In this document: one piece after another, positions 37,830 to 48,724 of the stretch
Layout of the letters: each line of letters starts with the position of its first letter
Position numbering within the stretch: position 1 is the stretch's first letter
NCBI GenBank assembly: GCA_037013495.1
Contig: CM072804.1
Location: forward strand, 38,766,001-38,830,000
Direction: 5' to 3'
From: Hippophae tibetana
Lineage: Eukaryota; Streptophyta; Magnoliopsida; Rosales; Elaeagnaceae
Length of the DNA: 64,000 nucleotides
The notes under the pieces: model-generated
Databases searched by the model: none
What the model was told of the DNA's origin: nothing
Seen by the model: only the letters and a program-made list of their open reading frames with translations
Position numbers and translations under genes: made by a program

Positions 37830-38690
37830 CTGCGATACCGGCCCTGAGGCAGTAGAGAATGATTTATGTCTCCTGCTAGCCCATTGTGCCATATCATGCA
37901 TGAGCCAGCTACTTAATTCTCTAGGAATCCATATTATATAGATCATGGATAAGCTGCAGTGTTATTAGAAACTTCCTGCCCATTTTCCTCAAGAAAAGCA
38001 TCAATGATCACTTCATTAATTGTTGCCTTCCAAATAAACAACTTGGTTATGATGATGGACATGCAGGAAATTGAAGGCATCTGAAAAAGTGGTTACTTTA
38101 ACTTCTTCAATGGAATTAGTTGTTTTATATCCCACCCAAGTTTGACGAGCTTTACCATGGTGATCTGTTGCTATAAAACCCATGCATGCTCTTCCATTTT
38201 TCCAGGCAGCATCGACATTACCTTTAATTGCATTAAAAGGTGAAGGTTGTCAATGGCATGGAATTACATTACCTTCCTCGTTTATATCATCATGTAAAGT
38301 TGAATCTAGAAGGATATGACAGAATTCTGCAATTCTCGACGAGAGTCTATTAAAGTACGTAACTTAGTTGAGATTAGCATGTTTGAAAACAACTTCATTT
38401 TGCAACCACCATAATAACTGTTCTATCATAATGACCGCGACTAAGGTAGACATTTTAGATGATATGTCCTTTAATTGGCAACCAATGTTTAGGTGGATCC
38501 AGAATGAATTTTGTATAAGAAAGTAGGTCTAGCTTTTCAACAAAATGCCAATTGAAATTTCATTTCCATTGGAATAATGCACCAGTTCAGTACACATCTA
38601 ATGAATAAATGCTCAGCATCTTCCATTTGTTTGTGACAAAGTAGGCAGTTTAATTTATCAAGTTTTTTGAATTCATCAATCTTCTTTTTA
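37830..38690 (-). pseudogene. LINE ORF2 C-terminal remnant (zinc-finger RVT and RNase H domains)
   Basis: Minus-strand reading gives, in order: CLLCHKQMEDAEHLFIRC near 38590-38650, the zf-RVT block C..C......E...HLF..C found after plant LINE reverse transcriptase; then, near 38060-38245, GNVDAAWKNGRACMGFIATD followed by HHGKA and later VTTFSDAFNFLHVHHH, matching the plant RNase H (RVT_3) pattern N.DGA......G...RD..G......E........A. A further block, WIPRELSSWLMHDMAQWASR near 37850-37920, matches the C-terminal VPRE.N..AH.LA.WA motif. Stops and frame changes separate the blocks. The polymerase part is absent, so this is a 3' LINE fragment or, less likely, a host RNase H-like pseudogene. It abuts the Tork LTR at 38751. 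Confidence 0.75.
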
Positions 38691-38750
38691 TTGCTTAGAC
38701 AATTAGTAAAGATTTTTCATAAGAGGAGTTTGTGTCTTGTATGAATTTTA

Positions 38751-39102
38751 TGTTGTGCACGGAAGTAATAAATAGCGATATATGAATATATCAGATAGTT
38801 AAAAAATAAAACACATAGAATTTACGTGGTTCGACAATTTGCCTAGATATCTGGGATGTAACATATTTTATTGAACTGAGTATGAAATATACAGAATACT
38901 GATACAGATTTTCTTGTTAATAATATCTCTCAAGTGTTTTCCCAAACTCACAAAAAACTCTTACACTCACGAAGTATTTTCTCTCTTTAAGTTTGCCTAT
39001 ACTCTCTCTGATTTTTTCTTCTTCTGATTTTTGCTAATGCCCTCAATGCATGAATTCCTCTATATTTATAGATGAAGCAAAACTCTCTCTCCCTCTTGTA
39101 CA
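38751..39102 (-). repeat. 3' LTR of the Tork-like copia
   Basis: On the minus strand it begins TGTACAAGAGGGAGAGAG and contains a TATAAATATAGAGG promoter-like box near 39056-39068. It aligns over its whole length with 58610-58955. Confidence 0.75.
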
Positions 39103-39211
39103 AACTAGGTGCTTACCTTCAGTCTTGTCTTTCTCAAACTTTAAACCAATATCTATAGTATCATAGAATCCACTTCACTGCCTACGAGTGTCCTTTATCG
39201 GGATTGTGCAT

Positions 39212-40094
39212 TTAGTGACTCACCATACTAATAACATGAAAAATATTAGGTTTGGTGCATATCATTGCATACATCAAGGCACTAACAGAATTTGCATTTG
39301 GAACACGTTCCATTTGCTTCTTCTCATTGGTAGTGCTAGGTGAAATCAAGGCAATCAATTGAAAATGAGGAGCAAATGGTGTACTTATTGGTTTGGTTTT
39401 CTCATCAATGTCAAATCTTTGAAGTACTTTTTTTAGATACTGAGTCTGTGTCAAACAGACTATACTTGCAACTCTATCTCTTGTGATCTTTATCCTAAGA
39501 ATTTTCCTCTCTTCTTTGAGATCTTTCATTTCAAATTCTGAACCCAACAGAGCCTTCTCTGTCGATCTCTACCTTGCTCTTAGATGCAATCTACATATCA
39601 TCAACATAAAAGAGCAAATAAGTGAAAGTATCATCTTGAAGTTTCCAAAATTATACACAGTGATCAAATTGGCTACGTGTGTACTTCTACTCTCTGATGA
39701 AGCTATCAAAGCGCTTGTACCACTATCATAGTATTGCTTCAAACCATAAAGTGACTTGTTCAGCTTGCAAGCCAAATTCTCATGTCCTGGAACTTTTGAA
39801 GCCATTCGGTTGAGACATGTAGATCTCTTCTTTCAAAGTACCATGGAGAAAAGTTGTTTTGACATTGAGTTGAGCTAACTCAAGATCAACTTGTGCTACC
39901 AAAGCTAATAGTATCCAAATAGATGAATGTTTAACAACAAGTGAGAATACCTCATTGTAGTTTAGCTTGTATATAATGTTATCTTTACCAGGAACACCTT
40001 CCTTTTTAGCATAAACCCATTTGTAGCCAATATTTTTCTTTCCTTTGGGATATTGAACCAACTCGTAAGTTTTATTTTGGTGTAGAGACTTCAT
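39212..40094 (-). pseudogene. Reverse transcriptase remnant (Tork-like copia)
   Basis: Minus-strand blocks MKSLHQNKTYELVQYPKGKK and IGYKWVYAKKEGVPG belong to the start of copia reverse transcriptase. QVDLELAQLNVKTTFLHGTL corresponds to the catalytic-region block .L.QMDVKTAFLHG.L. SEFEMKDLKEERKILRIKI and YLKKVLQRFDIDEKTKPIST are C-terminal landmarks with the wording typical of Tork elements. Fossil with several breaks. Confidence 0.8.
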
Positions 40095-40109
40095 CTATTC
40101 ATCCATTAC

Positions 40110-42032
40110 TGAAAGTTTATAAAATACAAACCTGATTAACCTAGAGAAAACAACCTAGGCCACAACCATGACCTAAGAGAAAAATCACCTGTCCACAGAA
40201 CCACCTAACTTTTCACTATGAAAATCAAATGTTCAAGTACAAACTCGATCTTATGCTACTATCCCTAGGATACTGCCCTAATATACTCTACCTACGAGCC
40301 CCTGCTATGTTTTTCATAGTTTCTAAAATTAGCATGAGTAGTTTCCAGACCAACGTTCCAATAAGCTCCCCGCCAATCAGATCGTTCACAAATCAACTAC
40401 AATAAAAGGTTAGCACAAAAAGAAACACAAGTGCTGTGTGTGTTCTAAAACGGATTTAATAATGAATAATCTTAACTAGATAATTCAAAATATATGTCAT
40501 TTAAATCAAATCAACTAGCAAATTCTAGAGCAAAAATGTTAAGCACAATTGTCAAATCATTAAACTCTTCCACTAAAAAGATTTTGACACCAACCATATA
40601 TTAACTATATCATAGTTTTCTACCGCCACATTAATATGTATAAAAATTAAGTTCTCCTTAATAACCTAAACAAAGTGGCCAGACATGCAATCATGTGTAA
40701 GAGTAAAGTGCAGAAATAATAACAAACAATATTTTTAGGTGGAAACAACCTAACTTTGCACTATGAAAATCAAATGTTCAAGTACAAGCTCGGTCATATG
40801 CTATCCTCCCTAGGATACTGCCCCAATGTACTCTACTTATGATCCCCTACTTTATTTTTCATAGTTTCTAAAATTAGTGTGAGTAGTTTCCAGACCAACG
40901 TTCCAATAAACTCCTTGCCAATCATATCGTTCACAAATCAACTGCAAAAAAAGGTCAGCACAAAAAGAAACACAAGCGCCCGAGTGTGTTCTAGAACAGA
41001 TTTAACAATGAATAATCCTAACTAGATAATTCAAAATATATGTCATTTAAATCAAATCAACTAGCAAATTCTAGAGCAAAAATGTTAAGCACAATTGTCA
41101 AATCATTAAACTCTTACACTAAAAAGATTTTCACACTAACCATGCAAAAATAATACAAATCAATATATTAACTATATCACAATTTTCTACCGCCACATAA
41201 ATATGTATAAAAATTAAGTTCTCCTGCCTCACACTCTCACGTTCCATATTCATCACTAAACAATTTGTAGTAGAAATTCAAGTCCAACAAACAACCCAAA
41301 AGCTAACCAAAAAGCAACATTCAAATTAACAAGATTAAATAACCCGAAAGAACTAAAACCATAAAGTATAAGATAAAATGTTAAATGCATGGAATGATGA
41401 ATATGAGAATTTAAAAATCAAATATTAATTAATTATGTTTACTTTAATTCATAACCTTCGAAAACAAACCAACAACAACCATATATTTGTTACCTTTGAT
41501 CAATTAGCTTCACTCACCTTTCAATATCAAGAACTTTCAGTCATTTTCAAAAGATCGACAGATTGATAGTTTTTTTAAACCCTATTCGACAACTTCAACA
41601 ATTCTTTTATTTTCTTGCAGATTGTTGTTGCTCTTTTTCTTTCTCAAAGCACACTCATTAACCCTAACCCTATGTGTGTGTATATATATATATATATATA
41701 GATAATGATAACCTACTAGTATTAGGGTTAAAATATTTTGGGCTTCATTATTCAAGGCCCATTGAAATATTTAATTAAAAAATATTTTTAAATCGCATCT
41801 TAAAGATATTAAGTTACATAAAAAAACATTTAAGCACCAAAACTAATATTAGATTTATAAACATATGCTATTAAATGCATAAATGCAATCGTATGTATCG
41901 TAGTTATCAAGGATATACCTGAAGTATAATTATCTAGAACTTGAGCATTTGTTTGGGTTTTTTTGATAGAGTTGATAGTAGGCCTAAAAACAAATTTACA
42001 AGTAAATATTTTGTCCACGAAAATAGCCAACA
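40110..42032 (-). repeat. 3' LTR of the SIRE-like copia, with partial internal duplication
   Basis: Runs from TGAAAGTTTATAAAATAC to ..AATAGCCAACA (plus-strand reading). The stretch 40210-40660 is repeated in diverged form at 40758-41225, so this LTR is about 480 bp longer than its partner. Confidence 0.8.
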
Positions 42033-43537
42033 CTCATAGTCCTTAGAAATTTCTCCTTTGGAATTTTCGTGTGGCAAAACCTTTCACTCACTATGTGACA
42101 CTTATAAAAATAAGATAAAAATACAATGGTATCCCTGACACCATAGTGAAACTATCTTATGGTCCCTTGAATCCATCTTCACTGCAACTTGACAAGCTTG
42201 TAAGTAACTGAAATGACATTGACAAGGCATAGGATAACTCGGCATGAAAGCCTCATTGTACATTAGTTCAGTTTACATAAAAATAAGCGAAGTGTAAAGA
42301 ATAATCATGTATTGTGCATTCATACCAATCAAGCTTAATTAAGTATGTTCTCCCCCTATATGCATAACAAAATAAAATCATGGAAGTAAAACACATTATT
42401 CTCTCCCCGTTTTTGACATACGAGAAGGACAAAGTATTAGACAAAGCAATGAAGCTAAACTCCTCCTAAAGATATATCAATGTAAAAGTAGAGTAATACA
42501 TAAATTCAATATGCTTTAAAATCCCCCTAAGTTCTATGAGTCTCTAACTTAGAAATGAATTAAAAAGGTAATAAATAAAAATCTGATGATTTTTTGTTTT
42601 TTTGTAATTTTCGTAAATAGCCACATAAGGTATTAAATTCATTTAATTACAAACAAGCAGCACAACCGATTGAGAACTCATCATTTTTTAACTCCAATTT
42701 CGATAATTTATCATATAAATAAATAAGTATAATATAAAAGGTGCACACGCACACTTCGCACATATAATGACATATTGACATTTACTTAAAGTAGTATATA
42801 TGTTTAAACTCCAAAAATATGTCAATTATTCATTTATGACCTATCAAGAAAGACTCAGAAGAAAAAAATTATCACCTATCATGTAAAATTATAATCGAGT
42901 CTTCAATCTTACAAAATAAAGTACATCTACTAAAGGAGGACTTTTTTTGTATTTTTTATACATATGAGGTAAATGATATATTTTTTTAACCTCGATTGGC
43001 TCTTTATTTTTGTGCATTCAATGTACAAGATTTATATGTAATCGCTTTTTGCATAATCTTTCATTCTTTTTTTTTTGCACGAGCCATAAACCTAGCATGA
43101 TGAATTTCACACTAGTTGTGAGGTAGCCCTTTCCGCTCACTGCGGTAGCTTCACACATCACAGTAGGTAGCCCTCTCAATACTATGTGCCTCCATACAAT
43201 AATGTTTTAGCAAGTAAGAAATATAACTCAACATAATTTTACAATTAAGATTAGTTGAAGTCCTAGAGTCTTTCAAGAAAATTCATAAACTTTAAGCATA
43301 ACATATATGTGTGTTCGTGAGTTTGTGAAGAAGTTTATGTGAACATCGATCATCACATGTATAAGAATATGTATGTATTCATAAGCCAAAATTGTAGAAT
43401 AATTTATACAATAAATATCAAAATGAGTTGAGTCACTAAAAATGAGATTATGTGTATGGAAGTATTAAATAAGTCGAATAATGTATTGGCCAAACAAGGA
43501 TGCTATTTGTTTTTTTTTTGGTAATAAAATTTGAAAT
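42033..43537 (-). other. Long non-coding 3' region of the SIRE-like copia
   Basis: Lies between RNase H and the 3' LTR. It has no sizeable frame, yet it is recognisably shared with 26330-27870 of the other copy: the TTCACACTAGTTGTGAGGTA block at 43108 matches TTCACACTAGTTATGAGGTA at 27439. SIRE elements are known for extra sequence at this place, sometimes coding an envelope-like protein. None is visible here. Confidence 0.6.
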
Positions 43538-43828
43538 TCAATTTGAGGGAGAAATTCCCAAGGCACTTCTAAGATACTCAAATCTTTGAGTGTCTATGGC
43601 TTTAGTGAATATATCAGCTAATTGTCTCTCAATAGGTACAAACTCAAGTGTCACTATTTTCTCTTCAAGTAATTCTCGAATAAAGTGATGCCTAATGTCA
43701 ATGTGCTTAGTTCTAGAATGTTGAACTAGGTTCTTAGAAATACATATAGCACTAGAGTTATCACAATATAAGTGCATCATACCTTGTGGTTGACCGTATT
43801 CCTTGAGCATGTTTTTCATCCAAAGCAT
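43538..43828 (-). pseudogene. RNase H region (SIRE-like copia)
   Basis: Reads MHLYCDNSSAICISKNLVQH then RTKHIDIRHHFIRELLE and QLADIFTKAID. These are the copia RNase H landmarks (.CDN.SAI..S.NPV.H.RTKHI.I..HFIRE and LAD.FTK.L). The enzyme degrades the RNA strand of the RNA/DNA hybrid. Fossil. Confidence 0.85.
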
Positions 43829-43966
43829 TTGTGTGCAAGAGCTTCTTGCAGCAATGTATTTTGCTTCACCTGTAGAGAGTGAGATAGAGTTATGCTTTTT
43901 ACTGTGCCATGATACTAAGTTTTTTCCAACGTAGAAACAACCACCTGATATGCTCTTCCTATCATC

Positions 43967-44972
43967 CTAGTTGCCTACCCAATCGGCATCCATAAAACCA
44001 CTTACTTCACAAGTAGTGTCAGTAGTAAAATATAAACCATAATTACTTGTTCCTGAGATATACCTGATGATTCTCTTTACATTCTCTAAGTGGGATTCTT
44101 TAGGGTCAGCTTGATAACAGGCACACACACCAACACTAAAACATATGTCAGGTCTACTTGTAGTGAGGTAAAGTAAACTACCTATCATACTCCTATAAAG
44201 GGTTTGATCAACACTTTTACCTTGAGTGTCCTTTGTAATTCTTGCGCTGGTACCTAAAGAAGTCCGTAATAGCTTGCTAGTTTCAAGACCAAACCTTTTA
44301 ACAAGGTTACATGCATACTTGGTTTGAGAAATAAATATATTATCACGAGATTGTTTGATTTGCAAACCAAGGAAGAAAGTCATTTCACCTACCATGGACA
44401 TTTCAAATTCATTTGTCAGCACAAAATCATCCACTAGTGTACTAGATGTGGATCCAAAAACTATGTTATCCATATAAATTTGAGCAATAAAGATCTCGTC
44501 ACTACTCTTTTTAATGAATAAAGTCTTATCAACTCCTCCTCAAATAAATCCCTTGTTCAAAAGATAGTTGGTAAGTCTCTCATACCATGCTCGTGGAGCT
44601 TGTTTCAAACCATAAAGAGCCTTTTTGAGTTTGTAAACATGATTTGGAAATTTCAAATCAACAAATCCTTTTTGGTTGTTCCACGTACACCTCCTCATTC
44701 AAAAAACCATTCAAAAAGGCAGACTTAACATCCATTTGATATAATTTGAACTTCATATGATAGGAAATGGCAAGTAAAATCCTAATTGACTCTAGTCTAG
44801 CTACAGGAGCAAATGTTTCATCAAAGTCAACTCCTTCTACTTGCGTGTAGCCTTGAGCTACTAACATAGCCTTATTTCTAACAATAATGTCATGCTCATC
44901 AGATTTATTTTTGAACACCCATTTTGTTCCAATAACATTTTTGTTTTTAGGCTTAGGTACTAATACCCACAC
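43967..44972 (-). pseudogene. Reverse transcriptase region (SIRE-like copia)
   Basis: [20 protein letters not shown] opens the region. [20 protein letters not shown] and [20 protein letters not shown] are canonical copia blocks. Later, MSMVGEMTFFLGLQIKQSRD, QTKYACNLVKRFGL and LYLTTSRPDICFSVG mark the C-terminal half. It is best described as a fossil with a small number of breaks; the family identity is very clear. Confidence 0.88.
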
Positions 44973-45405
44973 ATGATTTCTTTAAAATTGAGCTAACTCA
45001 TCCTGCATGGAATTTATCCAAAATTCATCCCTAAGGGCTTTATTCACATGTTTCGGTTCAAATTGAGAAATATAGCATAAATGGGTTACCTCACTTATTT
45101 GTCTTCTTCTTGTTAGCATGCTTGCATTAGGATCTCCAATTATATTCTTAATGGGATGATTTTTTGAAGTTCGAGTTGGATTTATCATTGATGAGGTTTA
45201 TGCTTCTTCCTTCTTTTCTTCTCTTTCCTCTAACTCTTCTTCTTTTATTCCAATTGTGTTACTAGTCATTGTTAATTGAGGTGTTGTGAAATTTTCTTCA
45301 TTTCCAAATTCTTCACTTGTAATCTTCTTACCTCCATCATCTATAATGACATTTATGGATTCCATAACTACATTAGTTCTATAGTTGAAGACTCTATAAG
45401 CTCAA

Positions 45406-46293
45406 CTAGGAATAACCAAGAAATATACCTTCGTCACTTCTTGAATTAAACTTACCCAACTGTTCTCGATCTCTAAGTATGTAGCATTTACTTCCAAAAA
45501 CATGCATAAATTTCAGATTGGGTTTTTGACCTCTCCCTATCTTATAGGGAGTTTGGTTTGTACCTAGGTGAAGATATACACGATTTATAATGTGACATGT
45601 AGTATTTATAGATTCAGCCCAAAACCTTTTGGAGACTCCCTTGGCATGCATCATTACTTTTGCCATCTCTTGAAGTATCCTATTTTTCCTTTCAAGTACT
45701 CCATTTTGTTAAGGTGTGATAGGAGTAGATAATTCATTAAAGATACCATGATCTTTGCAGAAGTCAGCATACTTGGTATTTTCAAACTCTTTTCCATGGT
45801 CTGTTCTCAGTCTCTTGATGGTTACTATTTTGTCACCTATTTCAACCTGCACTCTTGTACAATATGAGATGAAGAACTCAAAAGCATCTGACTTGTCTCT
45901 AAGAAATTCTACCCATGTGTAGCGAGAAAAGTCATCTACTACAACTATGATATATTTCTTACCTCCAATACTTTTTGCTCTCATAGGACCCATACGGTCA
46001 ATATTTATCAATTCCAATACTCTGTTTGTATTTATACTCTTGATCTTCTTATGAGAAAGCCTAGTTTGTTTACCCAACTGACATGTTCCACATATAGGTA
46101 TTTCAATTTTTAAGAGAATAGGTGAACCACGTACAGTCTCTGTTTTACTTAATCTAATCAGATCTTTAAAATTCATATGACCTAGCTTTTCATGCCACAA
46201 GGTAGTTAAGTCATTGCTAGCTAGGTAAAATGTTACTGTGGGTGATGTATCAATACAATAACAATTGTCATGTGATCTGATTCCCTTAATCAT
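45406..46293 (-). pseudogene. Integrase region (SIRE-like copia)
   Basis: The pre-integrase zinc-binding block reads LWHEKLGHMNFKDLIRLSK and later PICGTCQLGKQTR (H..H, C..C). The catalytic core reads ELINIDRMGPMRAKSIGGKK, YIIVVVDDFSRYTWVEFLRD and LRTDHGKEFEN. Further on, HIINRVYLHLGTNQTPYKIG and KFMHVFGSKCYI are usual C-terminal landmarks. It joins the DNA copy into the genome in an active element. Fossil. Confidence 0.85.
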
Positions 46294-46338
46294 ACATTCA
46301 CCCTTTTGATCTGTTATAATACAGTGATTGTTTGTAAA

Positions 46339-46629
46339 TTACACATTAAAATCACTATCACATATTTGACTTATGCTAATCAAGTTTTCCTTAAGTTCTT
46401 CCACATATAAAACTTCATTAAGTTTAGGGATATCCTCTATTTGAACAGAGCCTTTTCCAATAATTTTAGATGTTTTACCATCACCAAAGCTAACTGTCTC
46501 TTCATTGTATTTCTTAAAGGTTTTAAACAAAGAATGATTCCCCGTTATGTGTCTAGAGCATCCACTATCAAAATACCAAGCAGTATTTGATTTAGCTTTA
46601 AATGCTATATGGGCCATAAAGCTTTGCAA
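46339..46629 (-). pseudogene. Aspartic protease region (SIRE-like copia)
   Basis: AWYFDSGCSRHITGNHSLFK is the copia protease active-site block (W..DSG.S.HMTG). FGDGKTSKIIGKGSV and EVLYVEELKENLISISQICD follow in the usual order. The protease would cut the Gag-Pol polyprotein. Fossil. Confidence 0.85.
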
Positions 46630-46639
46630 CTCATATTTC

Positions 46640-48330
46640 TTAACCCATCCTTTTTTTTAATTTTGGACATTTGAGTTACCGGTTTTTTATGTAGTTCTTG
46701 TAGTAAAAACTTTATGTTTTGAAATTTTTTGAGGTGCCTTAGAAACATTTGTACTCGTGATAGAATTATAAGCATAAAGAAATCTACACTTAGGTCTAAT
46801 ATGTCCTTTCCTACCACAATGATGACAGATGGGAACAAACTGAATTTTCTAAGAATGATAAGGTATAGAAACTACCTTCCCTGCCTGAGCAATATTGAGT
46901 TTTACAAATTGAGTTTTGGATGAAGAAGGTGTTGACTGTTCATCTATGTATCCAATACCTCTCTTATCTCCATATGGTTTTCCATAGTCTAGAACTTTGG
47001 TTAATTTTTCAGCATCAATGGTCAAATTCCTCATCGTTTCTTTAGCAATACTAAATTCTTGCCTACGATTTTTGTTTTCCTCAGTGGTTTTTGTAAGTAT
47101 CATATTTAAGGCATTAATATGATCAGACAATTCCTTTTTATCTTTTGCTAGGCTAGAGGAATTCTCTTTGTGAACATTGATGATATCATTAAGTTTAGTT
47201 ACTTCCACAAGCAATTTATCTCTCTCTTCCTTGGCACCTAGACAATCTATGAATAATTCTTCATAATTCGATACATTAAACTTAGATAATAAGAGAGAAG
47301 AGTTTACTTCCTCATTTTCTTCATCCGAGCTAAGGTCGGAGTCATTGTGGTGTGTTTTGGTAGTTGTAGTGAAGGCACAATAATTAGTGTCATCATCCTC
47401 TGAGTTACTAGTATTATCCTGCTCACTTTCTGTGTCACTGAGTGTAGCATTAAATACTTTTCCAAATTTCTTTTTATTGTTAGCACAATCTATAAAAATA
47501 TGACCAAATCCCCCACAAGTAAATCATTTAGGACTAGTAGGCTTACTTTTCTTACCATCAAGGCTAGGATGCTTGATTTCCCTTGACTTTCGGTCATTCG
47601 AATGACTAGATTGTTCCTTGTTGGAATGATTATTTTGTTGACCCTTCTTCTTCACGAACTTCTTGAATTTTTGTGCTAACAAGACTAGCGACTCATTATT
47701 CATATCATTATCACTATCAGAGATGTCCTTTTTGGAGCTTTTGAATGCCACATCCTTATTTTTCTTAGGTGGATCAAGAGAAAGCTCATAGGTTTGGATT
47801 GACCTGACAAGTTCATCAATTTTAGTATGTCTACATTCTTGCTTTCCTCTATCGCTGTAACTTTCATCTTGTAGTATGCTGTTAAAGAGCTTAGGAGTTT
47901 GCATATTTGTATAGGTTGTGGAATTTTCTCACCAATGTTAGAACAAGCATTAGTGATATGACAGAAGCGAGCATAGAACTGACCAAAAGTTTCTGTGTTA
48001 CTCATTTTAATGGAATCAAATTGAGATGTTAGCAATCTCAATTTTGTTTGTTTCACTTGGGAGATTCCCTCATGAGTAAGAGCAAGTGCATTCCATGCAT
48101 CTTTAGCAGTCTCATAGTTGGAGATGCGATGAAACTCTTCTTGGCTTTATGATTGTTACACCATCTTTCATTACCGAATGTGATTCCCAACCGTCAAGAA
48201 TAACATTCCAGACTTTTTCATCTTGTTTGAGAAAGGCTTGCATGCGAGCCTTCCAGTAAGGGTAATTAAACCCATCAAAGAGTGAGGGTCTAACAGATGA
48301 CCCACATTCTTTCATTTGGTCCATAAGTAA
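46640..48330 (-). pseudogene. gag region (SIRE-like copia)
   Basis: The N-terminus near 48200-48324 reads RPSLFDGFNYPYWKARMQAF then LKQDEKVWN, a DUF4219-like start. The middle (47700-48056) has LLTSQFDSIKMSNTETFGQF and KIPQPIQICKLLSSL, the UBN2/gag core. A Lys/Ser-rich stretch follows at 47524-47700. A coiled-coil-like segment (46990-47214) ends in LDYGKPYGDKRGIGYIDE, a SIRE-type signature, before a zinc knuckle near 46810. Gag forms the particle. Fossil with several breaks. Confidence 0.75.
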
Positions 48331-48377
48331 GTGTGTGTGTCCTTAAGGATCAATCTCACTAAGTGTGTCTAGTGTCG

Positions 48378-48389
48378 GCTCTGATACTA
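48378..48389 (-). other. Primer-binding site of the SIRE-like copia
   Basis: GCTCTGATACTA on the plus strand is the complement of TAGTATCAGAGC, one base from the initiator tRNA-Met site TGGTATCAGAGC. The LTR starts two bases to the right, at 48392. Confidence 0.8.
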
Positions 48390-48391
48390 AT

Positions 48392-48633
48392 TGAAAGTTT
48401 ATAAAATATGGACCTGATTAACCTAGAAGGGGGTGAATAGGTTATTTTTAATTTTTATCAATTTATAATATAATAACCTAAACAAAGTGGCTAGACATGC
48501 AATCGTGTGTAAGAGTAAAGTACAGAAATAATAACAAACGATATTTTTAGGTGGAAACAACCTAACTTTGCACTATGAAAATCAAATGTTCAAGTACAAG
48601 CTCGGTCTTATGCTATCCTCCCTAGGATACTAC
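48392..48633 (-). repeat. 5' LTR of the SIRE-like copia, first part
   Basis: Matches 40110-40140 and 40661-40815 of the 3' LTR. It is cut by the gypsy insertion after ..CTAGGATACTAC; the last five bases (48629-48633) are the target duplication. The LTR resumes at 56087. Confidence 0.85.
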
Positions 48634-48688
48634 TGATTAGTGCTCAAAAAGCACTAAAATTACCATGATTTTATTCACATTAATTGAT

Positions 48689-48724
<36 letters not shown>

